From positions 1 to 32,011 of the forward strand of contig CAMYYB010000021.1 in assembly GCA_947303335.1 (NCBI GenBank): 32,011 nucleotides of DNA, given 5' to 3'. Position 1 is the first letter of the stretch, and each line of letters starts with the position of its first letter. Below, one piece after another: positions 13,874 through 20,261 of this stretch. Origin of the DNA: an uncultured Bacteroidales bacterium. Lineage in GTDB: Bacteria; Bacteroidota; Bacteroidia; Bacteroidales; F082. The notes beneath the pieces are model-generated. The model did not search any database. It saw only the letters and a program-made list of their open reading frames with translations, and was not told where the DNA came from. Position numbers and translations under genes: made by a program.

Positions 13874-14605
13874 ATGAAACGCTACGGACTCATCGGACAC
13901 CCCCTGAAGCACTCGCAGTCGAGGAACTATTTCAACCAGAAGTTTGAATACCTTGGTCTGGACTGCCTCTATCAGCACTTCGACATCAAGACCGTCGAGG
14001 AGGTCTTCGACATCATCGCCCACTACCCCGACCTCTGCGGGTTCAACGTGACCCTACCTTATAAGGAAAGTATCATCCCGCTGTTGGACGAAATCGACCC
14101 CGAAGCGAAAGAAGTGGGAGCCGTCAACGTGGTGACCATCGTGAACGGTGTGCTGAAAGGCTACAACACCGATGTCTACGGCTTCACCCAACTCTTGGAA
14201 CGGGCCGTCAAGGGCCGCGACACAGACAAAGCCCTCATCCTCGGCACCGGCGGAGCCTCGAAAGCCGTGCAATACGTGCTGAGGCAGAAAGGCATACCTT
14301 ATTCTATAGTGAGCCGCGACGCTGCCAAGGGCGACTACACCTACGACACCCTCACCGACGAGATTCTGGGGCAGCATCCCCTCATCATCAACACAACCCC
14401 CTTGGGAATGTTCCCGCAGATGGACAACTACCCCGACCTGCACTACCAAGGCCTGACGCGGAAACACACCCTCATCGACCTCATCTACAACCCCAAGGAG
14501 ACCGCCTTCATGGAGCTGGGCCACACCTGGGGAGCCAAAGTCTACAACGGTATGCAGATGTTTGAGGAGCAGGCGAAGAAAACCTGGGAGTTGTTTAATA
14601 TTTAA
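13874..14605 (+). CDS. aroE: Shikimate dehydrogenase
   Basis: The protein has 243 aa, short for AroE but typical of Bacteroidota. It reduces 3-dehydroshikimate to shikimate with NADPH in aromatic amino acid synthesis. Visible landmarks are the substrate-binding HSQS (residues 13-16), FNVTLPYK with catalytic Lys64, GYNTD with Asp100, the dinucleotide loop LGTGGASK (123-130) and the C-terminal YNGMQMFEEQA. The gene sits in the plus-strand operon, 3 bases after the export-family gene and 5 bases before rlmD. Shikimate kinase, two steps along the same pathway arm, is encoded nearby on the other strand (18053-18571). Confidence 0.95.
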   Translation: MKRYGLIGHPLKHSQSRNYFNQKFEYLGLDCLYQHFDIKTVEEVFDIIAHYPDLCGFNVTLPYKESIIPLLDEIDPEAKEVGAVNVVTIVNGVLKGYNTDVYGFTQLLERAVKGRDTDKALILGTGGASKAVQYVLRQKGIPYSIVSRDAAKGDYTYDTLTDEILGQHPLIINTTPLGMFPQMDNYPDLHYQGLTRKHTLIDLIYNPKETAFMELGHTWGAKVYNGMQMFEEQAKKTWELFNI

Positions 14606-14610
14606 AACGA

Positions 14611-16047
14611 ATGGCAAGAAACAAAACAAGACGAGAGCCCGAATACCTCGAAGACGTTGAAATCATCGACGCCGGTGCTGAAGGTATGTCGGTGGCCAAA
14701 CCCGAAGGCCGCGTGGTCTTCATCCCCTTCGGCGTGCCTGGCGATGTGGTCGACATCGAGGTCTACAAGCGCAAGAAGAACTTCTTCGAGGGCAAGATAC
14801 TGAATTTCAAAAAGAAGTCAGACAAGCGCGTGGAGCCTGTCTGCCAGCACTTCGGACTCTGCGGCGGCTGCAAGTGGCAGCAGATGGCCTACGAGTGGCA
14901 GACCTACTACAAGCAGAAACAGGTGAAGGACAACTTCGACCGCATCGGGAAGATTGAATATCCCGAGATACGTCCCATATTGGGCTGCGAGAAACAGTTT
15001 GCCTACCGCAACAAGTTGGAATACACCTTCTCCAACCGCAAATGGCTCACCGACGGTGCTCCCATCGGCACCCACGACGAGGATGCCTGCAAGGGCCTGG
15101 GCTTCCACCTGCCCCAGCTCTTCGACCGCATTGTAGACATCGAGCAATGTCACCTCCAAGCCGACCCGTCCAACGACATCCGGCTCTTCGTCAGAAGGTT
15201 CACGTTGGAGCGTCACTTGCCCTACTTCAACTTCCGCAGCCACGAGGGACTGATGCGCAACCTCGTCATCCGCTGCAACTCAAAGGGCGAATTCATGGTC
15301 ATCCTCGTTATCAGCGAGGAGAACGAAGTGGTTCGGCACGAACTGATACCCGCCTTGGAAATGGCCTTCCCGCAAATCGTCTCTCTGCTCCTCGTCATCA
15401 ATTCCAAACTCAACGACATCATCAACGACCTGCCGTTTGAATGCCTCAAAGGTGAGCCTTACCTTACCGAGACGATGGCTTCACCCCGCGAGGGTTTCGA
15501 CGACCTGAAATTCCGCATTGGGCCGGTATCGTTCTTCCAAACCAACGTCTACCAAGCCGAGCGGCTCTACCGCACCGCCTTCGACCTCGCCAACGTGCAA
15601 GGCGACGAACTGATGTACGACCTCTATACAGGTACAGGCACCATCGCCCAGTATTTCTCACGTTTCGTGAAAAAGGTAGTCGGTATCGAGTATGTGGAAG
15701 CCGCCATTGAGGATGCCAAAATCAACGCGGAAATCAACGGCATCACCAACTGCAAGTTCTACGCCGGCGACATGGCCAAGGTCTTCACCGACGACTTCAT
15801 CGCCACCAACGGCACCCCCGACCTCATCGTCACCGACCCGCCCCGCGCCGGTATGGCAGAGAAGGTAGTGGAACAACTGCTGAAGATACGCGCCAAGAAA
15901 ATCGTCTACGTCAGCTGCAACCCCGCGACACAGGCCCGCGACTTGCAATTATTGGATGCTGCCTACAAAGTAATGGCCGTGCAACCCGTTGACATGTTCC
16001 CGCATACACAGCACGTTGAAAATGTTACCTTACTGGAATTGAGGTAA
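14611..16047 (+). CDS. rlmD: 23S rRNA (uracil-C5)-methyltransferase, RlmD/RumA family
   Basis: The protein has 478 aa. An N-terminal TRAM domain (about 10-68, VEIIDAGAEGMSVAKPEGRV) is followed by the [4Fe-4S] ligand set VCQHFGLCGGCKWQQ (Cys78, Cys84, Cys87) with a further Cys in VDIEQCHL. The SAM-dependent methyltransferase domain has DLYTGTGTIAQYF (motif I), DPPRAGM and VSCNPATQARDL, which holds the catalytic cysteine. The family methylates U1939 or a related uridine of 23S rRNA; which uridine this one modifies is not determined by sequence. It is the last gene of the plus-strand operon, ended by the terminator at 16075-16113. Confidence 0.93.
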   Translation: MARNKTRREPEYLEDVEIIDAGAEGMSVAKPEGRVVFIPFGVPGDVVDIEVYKRKKNFFEGKILNFKKKSDKRVEPVCQHFGLCGGCKWQQMAYEWQTYYKQKQVKDNFDRIGKIEYPEIRPILGCEKQFAYRNKLEYTFSNRKWLTDGAPIGTHDEDACKGLGFHLPQLFDRIVDIEQCHLQADPSNDIRLFVRRFTLERHLPYFNFRSHEGLMRNLVIRCNSKGEFMVILVISEENEVVRHELIPALEMAFPQIVSLLLVINSKLNDIINDLPFECLKGEPYLTETMASPREGFDDLKFRIGPVSFFQTNVYQAERLYRTAFDLANVQGDELMYDLYTGTGTIAQYFSRFVKKVVGIEYVEAAIEDAKINAEINGITNCKFYAGDMAKVFTDDFIATNGTPDLIVTDPPRAGMAEKVVEQLLKIRAKKIVYVSCNPATQARDLQLLDAAYKVMAVQPVDMFPHTQHVENVTLLELR

Positions 16048-16049
16048 TC

Positions 16050-16066
16050 AGGGGCTCGCCCCTACC
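16050..16066. repeat. GTAGGGGCGAGCCCC-type short palindrome
   Basis: AGGGGC-TC-GCCCCT forms a perfect 6-bp inverted repeat, then ACCC. On the minus strand it reads GGGTAGGGGCGAGCCCCT. It lies between the rlmD stop and the terminator and has the same GTAGGG lead as the element inside the transporter gene. Confidence 0.5.
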
Positions 16067-16074
16067 CGACATAA

Positions 16075-16113
16075 AAAAGCCCGAAAGACAGGAAGAATGT
16101 CTTTCGGGCTTTT
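16075..16113. terminator. Bidirectional intrinsic terminator between rlmD and the M28 peptidase gene
   Basis: The arms AAAAGCCCGAAAGACA and TGTCTTTCGGGCTTTT are perfectly complementary over 16 bp with a 7-base loop. An A-tract on one side and a T-tract on the other let it serve both converging transcripts. It is 27 bases past the rlmD stop and 18 bases past the peptidase stop on the other strand. Confidence 0.95.
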
Positions 16114-16131
16114 AGATATTCAATGAAAAAC

Positions 16132-17964
16132 TTACTTCACGACAATGTTCTTCGTCGCCACGCCGTTAGCAGTAACCACTTGTACCGTGTAAAGCCCAGG
16201 AGCATAGTCACCAACTTGCAGCACGTACTGGTTCCCTTCCGCAACTTTTGTCTCGATCAGTTGACCCATCATATTATAGACGGCGATTCTTTGCAAATCA
16301 TTCGCCACAATATAGAGCAGGCTTTCAGCGGGATTGGGAAAAACCGAAACATGGGAGGCCAAATCACTTAATTGATAAGGAATGCCCTCACCAACCAAGG
16401 TCTCTGACGGAGCCTCGCAACCGTCGCTATACACGGACATGATGAAATACTCTGCCTGGGCACCGATTGAAATTGTGTCAGTATAAAGATGATGGATGAT
16501 AGTGGGGTCATACTGCACTGTGGCAATTACCGCATTGTCACGATACACATCAAAATGCTCAAGTTCGCCTGTAGAACCATCTTCGGGCGCATCCCAAATC
16601 AGATAAAGCTCCATCACATCCTTGTCAACAGGAAAAGCAAACTCAAAATTACTCACAGGATTGCAATACACTTGCGGCGTACTGCCCACAGGGTTGGCGA
16701 TCTCTGCAAGGCAGGCAATGTTCATCTGACAGTACTGTTGCGACATCTCGAAGCTATTGACGCTATTGCCAATCAAGTCGTTGGGTGTGTGGATGTAAGG
16801 GCTGTAGTTCTGGTAATCCTCGAAGGGATAGATGCCCATGTAGCCATGGTTGTTGAACGAGGTGTGGTCGCTGTCGCCCTGGTTGAAGTTGACGTGACGG
16901 ATAGGCAGCTCGGGATAATACACCTCGCCGACATTCATATAATAGGTGCCGATGGGCTCCACCGAATTGGGATAGATGCAGTCGATATGGATTTGGTCGC
17001 CGTAGAGGTAGCCGTTCATGTCGTTGTTGAAGTAGCCGATGATGTCCATGCCTTCCTGCTGGCAACGTGAGGCGTAGGCTTCGCTACCGTAAAGGCCCAT
17101 CTCCTCGCAACCGTAGGCGCAATAGATGATGCTGTATTCAAACTCGTACTGCGTCATGATTCTCGCACTTTCCAACACACTGGCCACACCTGTGGCGTTA
17201 TCGTCAGCACCGGGAGCTGTGCCGCCACCATACATCGCATCGTAGGAGAACGAATCAAAGTGGCTGCCACAGATCACGTAGGTATCAGGATAGAGCGTGC
17301 CACGCTGAATACCGATAACATTGGGGGCCGCCTGTCCGCTTCCCATCCATGTATTAGCATTAAACGGTTGCTGTTCAACTTCAAGACCCAGAGCAGCCAT
17401 CCTGCCGGCAATCCAGTCGGAAGCAGCAAAGGCATTGTCGGAGTTCCAGATACGGTTTTGGTAGTCCTGCAAGTGTTGGACGGTGGCCCTCAAGGAATCC
17501 AGGTTCACTTGGTCAAGCATTTCGCGGATGATGGGATTCACCTCAGTCACCACAGGGAAGTCGCGGCTCATGCGTGGCAGTTGTGCCTCCTTGTTGAAAA
17601 TGGCTACGGCACCGTCGTTCTTGTAAGGCATTGCGCTGCCTTTGACAAGCACATAGTCATTCGTTTGCAGCAGGGTCTCACCATCACCGATATAAGTCTC
17701 TTGTTCCGATGCTGGACAATATACTAAGGTGTAGACCTCAGCATCGGCAAAAGCATCGGTGTCGACAAGAGTCATCGTGTTGGCATCATAACGTTCCGCA
17801 GAGGCAAACACCTCGGAATTGTTGTAGTAATGCACCGTCAGATTGGAATCGTTGAAGATTTTTTCCAATTCGGAACGGTTTGAGTAAGAGATTCTCACAA
17901 AGTCTTTGGCCATCATCGTTGCTGACAGCAGCAAAGCGAGTAATAACGTACAAAATCTTTTCAT
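16132..17964 (-). CDS. Secreted M28-family zinc aminopeptidase with T9SS C-terminal domain
   Basis: The protein has 610 aa with a signal peptide (MKRFCTLLLALLLSATMMA). The zinc peptidase core is complete: GSHFDS with His235, PGADDNATG with Asp254, YGCEEMGLYGSEAYA with the Glu287/Glu288 pair, NNDM with Asp315, and YIHTPND with His392. These are the M28 ligands and general base. A fibronectin-like region follows. The end (SVFPNPAESLLYIV to GLYTVQVV, NIVVK) is a type A C-terminal sorting domain, so the enzyme should cross the outer membrane by the type IX system and be surface-attached or released. It is convergent with rlmD across the shared terminator. It probably releases N-terminal amino acids from dietary or host peptides. 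Confidence 0.93.
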   Translation of the reverse strand: MKRFCTLLLALLLSATMMAKDFVRISYSNRSELEKIFNDSNLTVHYYNNSEVFASAERYDANTMTLVDTDAFADAEVYTLVYCPASEQETYIGDGETLLQTNDYVLVKGSAMPYKNDGAVAIFNKEAQLPRMSRDFPVVTEVNPIIREMLDQVNLDSLRATVQHLQDYQNRIWNSDNAFAASDWIAGRMAALGLEVEQQPFNANTWMGSGQAAPNVIGIQRGTLYPDTYVICGSHFDSFSYDAMYGGGTAPGADDNATGVASVLESARIMTQYEFEYSIIYCAYGCEEMGLYGSEAYASRCQQEGMDIIGYFNNDMNGYLYGDQIHIDCIYPNSVEPIGTYYMNVGEVYYPELPIRHVNFNQGDSDHTSFNNHGYMGIYPFEDYQNYSPYIHTPNDLIGNSVNSFEMSQQYCQMNIACLAEIANPVGSTPQVYCNPVSNFEFAFPVDKDVMELYLIWDAPEDGSTGELEHFDVYRDNAVIATVQYDPTIIHHLYTDTISIGAQAEYFIMSVYSDGCEAPSETLVGEGIPYQLSDLASHVSVFPNPAESLLYIVANDLQRIAVYNMMGQLIETKVAEGNQYVLQVGDYAPGLYTVQVVTANGVATKNIVVK

Positions 17965-18003
17965 GGTATTGTGTTTAAAATGTTCATTTCATCAATATGG
18001 TGA

Positions 18004-18011
18004 CAAAAACA
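18004..18011 (-). promoter_or_regulatory. Possible -7 promoter element for the M28 peptidase (one mismatch)
   Basis: TGTTTTTG on the minus strand lies 39 bases before the ATG at 17964 and differs from TAnnTTTG at the second base. No better match lies in the gap. Confidence 0.3.
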
Positions 18012-18052
18012 GGCATAAAATAACTATTGGCAACAATTTTCCCCTTTATTTA

Positions 18053-18571
18053 TCACATCGACTTATCCGCTTCATAGATCAGTTGCAACAGGTGCTCTAT
18101 ATCAAGGTTTTCCGACTTCACCGTGATTCTCGCCTGCTCATAGAAAGGCATACGCGAGGCATAGTGCCAAGTGACATACTCCATCAACTCGGCTTCCGAC
18201 TTGCCCCGCGTCAAGGGACGCTTGTGATGCGAATGCAACACTCGGTCGACGGCGGCAGCGGGGCTGATGCGCATGAAGACCGTCAGCCCGTGCAAGTTCA
18301 TCCAGTCCATATTGTCGAAATAGCAGGCAGTACCGCCCCCAGTGGATATCACCGTGTCTTCCAGATTCTCAGTGCTTTTCAGGATTTCCGACTCCAGTTT
18401 CCTGTACAGCGGCTCGTCGTATTTCTGGAAGAAATCGTCTACAGAAATGCGGTATTTCTCCTCAAAGAGGTCATCAGTGTCCACCACTTTCCAATTCAAA
18501 CGACTCGCGAGACGCTTGGCGGCACTGGTTTTGCCCGCTCCCATATAACCGACGAGGTAAATCCTATTCAT
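18053..18571 (-). CDS. aroK: Shikimate kinase
   Basis: The protein has 172 aa, the normal family length. It phosphorylates shikimate at the 3-hydroxyl using ATP. The Walker A loop GYMGAGKTS covers residues 8-16, the VVDTDDLFEE segment holds the Mg2+ and shikimate Asp, STGGGT is the second substrate loop, and KRPLTRG is the lid with its catalytic Arg. It overlaps the upstream radical SAM gene by 8 bases and is thus the third gene of the lipoprotein-radical SAM-aroK operon. That pairing with an unrelated modification enzyme is probably a matter of convenience rather than function. Confidence 0.95.
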   Translation of the reverse strand: MNRIYLVGYMGAGKTSAAKRLASRLNWKVVDTDDLFEEKYRISVDDFFQKYDEPLYRKLESEILKSTENLEDTVISTGGGTACYFDNMDWMNLHGLTVFMRISPAAAVDRVLHSHHKRPLTRGKSEAELMEYVTWHYASRMPFYEQARITVKSENLDIEHLLQLIYEADKSM

Positions 18572-19637
18572 TAATCATGTGATATTGGCATAATTGCAGT
18601 TTCCCGTCGCCATCACGAAGGTGCATCCCGTTGCCCTGACAGTAGCGCCACATCTTGCAGTCGGCGCATGGGCCGGTCTTCATCCATTTCCTGTCACGAT
18701 AGACTTGGAACTTGTTCTGCCAAACCTCCCAGAAGCTGTCCTTATAGATATTGCCCTGATGGTAGTCGCTGCGGATACTCAGGCAACCCGAGATGGAGCC
18801 ATCGGCCAACACCGAGGCAATATTGATGCCCGCGCTGCAAGAATAATAATGGTTGCGCACCTCGCCCTCGTATTTACCCAAGAACCCGTCGCAGCCATAG
18901 TCGGCACGAATCTTGCCTTCCAAGCGGGTTTGCTTGATGAACTCCATCATCTCGACAAACTGGCTGTTGGAAAGTTTGAAGTCCGGCTCATTGGCAGCGC
19001 GTCCAAAGGGGAACACAGTGAACAGGCGCCAACGCTTGATGCCCAAGGAAATCAGGAAGTCGCGGAACTTGGGCAGATATTGGATAGTACGCTGGTTGAC
19101 GCAGGTAATCACATCCCAGGTGAGTCCCGGATGCTGCTTCATGCCTTCCACAGCACGCAGCACGTTCTTGTAGCTCATGGGGTTGCCGCGCATCCAGTTG
19201 TGGTCTTCCTCAAAGCCGTCAAAACTGACGGCAATAGACCTCAATCCAGCAGCAACAAACTCATTCAGCTTTTCAGGCGAGAGCAGCATTCCATTACACA
19301 CCATACCCCAAACGAAGCCTCGCTTGGTAATCTCAGCACCGCAATGGGCCAAGTCGTTGCGCATCGTGGGTTCACCTCCTGTGGTAATCACCATCACCTT
19401 GGCGGGGTCTTGATGGGCGCGTACCTCATCGAGGACTTTCAAAAAGTCTTCAAGAGGCATGTCGTCTTTCTCGGAAAGCATACGGCAATCGGAGCCGCAA
19501 TGCCTACAATTCAGGTTGCAGCGCAGGGTGCATTCCCAAAACAGTTGGTGCAACTCATGCTCATCGATGCGCTGTTGCAGCACCTGATGGTTAAGTTCGA
19601 GCATCACCCTTTTATGCAATCCGAGACGTTCCCTCAT
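18564..19637 (-). CDS. Radical SAM/SPASM enzyme, TIGR04133-like (rSAM/lipoprotein system)
   Basis: The protein has 357 aa. The radical SAM cluster motif CNLNCRHC (Cys40, Cys44, Cys47) lies in the phrase LFWECTLRCNLNCRHCGSDC. It is followed by TTGGEPTMRNDL, SFDGFEEDHNWMRGNP and RWRLFTVFPFGRAA. The C-terminal SPASM region has CSAGINIASVLADGSISGC, GPCADCKMWRYCQGNGMH and LCQY, with enough Cys for auxiliary [4Fe-4S] clusters. These phrases match my memory of TIGR04133, the Bacteroidota rSAM enzyme linked to a lipoprotein partner. Consistent with this, a lipoprotein with three YGSP motifs is encoded 21 bases upstream. The reaction is unknown; modification of the partner is inferred from SPASM family behaviour. 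Confidence 0.9.
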   Translation of the reverse strand: MRERLGLHKRVMLELNHQVLQQRIDEHELHQLFWECTLRCNLNCRHCGSDCRMLSEKDDMPLEDFLKVLDEVRAHQDPAKVMVITTGGEPTMRNDLAHCGAEITKRGFVWGMVCNGMLLSPEKLNEFVAAGLRSIAVSFDGFEEDHNWMRGNPMSYKNVLRAVEGMKQHPGLTWDVITCVNQRTIQYLPKFRDFLISLGIKRWRLFTVFPFGRAANEPDFKLSNSQFVEMMEFIKQTRLEGKIRADYGCDGFLGKYEGEVRNHYYSCSAGINIASVLADGSISGCLSIRSDYHQGNIYKDSFWEVWQNKFQVYRDRKWMKTGPCADCKMWRYCQGNGMHLRDGDGKLQLCQYHMINE

Positions 19638-19658
19638 GGCTAATTCATCTCATAACCA

Positions 19659-20219
19659 TTATTTACGCATAGGATCTGGTGAGCCATACAACACATCGGC
19701 AGCGCGTCCCTCCGACTTCCTATTAGGCAAAGCTTTAATTTCCTCCTCCGTTATGGTATCAATGTTTGGTTTGTCCAAAGCCTTGATTTGCTGCTGCAAG
19801 TCTTCGGCTTCCTTCCTCAGTCGACCCGTCTCCCTGCCCCACTCTTCTATCACTTCGGGCGAGCCGTAGACACAAGCACCCTCGCGGCGGCGCAACTCGG
19901 ATCGCACCTGATTCAGACGTCCCTGCAACTCTATACGGCGAGCGCTTTTCTCCAAATCGACATTCTCGCCCAACTTGTAGTTGATGGAGTCAAGCCGGCT
20001 CCTGAGGCGTAAGGTTTCCATTCCGTACTCCGCAATGATTTCTGGCGAGCCGTACACGGCAGCACCTTCGCGACGGGTAAGCATTTCCTGAATGGAATCG
20101 CGTTCCTTGATGAGTTGTTTGCGTTCCTGCCTCGACAAGCCTTTTGTCGTACAGCAAGCAGTCATGAAAGCCAGTCCTGACAGGGCACCAATCCATACTG
20201 TTCTAACAATTTTTTTCAT
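19659..20219 (-). CDS. Coiled-coil lipoprotein with three YGSP motifs, probable radical SAM substrate
   Basis: The protein has 186 aa. A lipoprotein leader ends MTAC (Cys22). The mature part is charged and helical. Two long repeats share RREGA-VYGSPE-I-E--G-ET-RLR, with YGSP at residues 56-59 and 118-121. A third YGSP (178-181) ends the protein, in DVLYGSPDPMRK. Bacteroidota radical SAM-associated lipoproteins recalled from annotation carry one YG-P motif just after the lipid Cys. Here the motif is repeated and placed in turns between coiled-coil helices, so this looks like a variant partner. It has its own promoter element 23 bases upstream and heads the operon. That YGSP is the modification site is an inference. 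Confidence 0.82.
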   Translation of the reverse strand: MKKIVRTVWIGALSGLAFMTACCTTKGLSRQERKQLIKERDSIQEMLTRREGAAVYGSPEIIAEYGMETLRLRSRLDSINYKLGENVDLEKSARRIELQGRLNQVRSELRRREGACVYGSPEVIEEWGRETGRLRKEAEDLQQQIKALDKPNIDTITEEEIKALPNRKSEGRAADVLYGSPDPMRK

Positions 20220-20242
20220 GGCAATAGGATGTTATGAGGGTG

Positions 20243-20250
20243 CAAAGATA
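20243..20250 (-). promoter_or_regulatory. Bacteroidota -7 promoter element for the YGSP lipoprotein operon
   Basis: This is an exact TATCTTTG on the minus strand, 23 bases before the ATG at 20219. It falls in the 42-base gap after the outer-membrane protein gene, so the operon is separately expressed. Confidence 0.6.
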
Positions 20251-20261
20251 GCAATTTTTCT

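Noticed and set aside
18594-19643. 349-codon plus-strand open frame opposite the radical SAM gene
   Set aside because: The minus-strand protein has complete radical SAM and SPASM motifs; the opposite frame has none.
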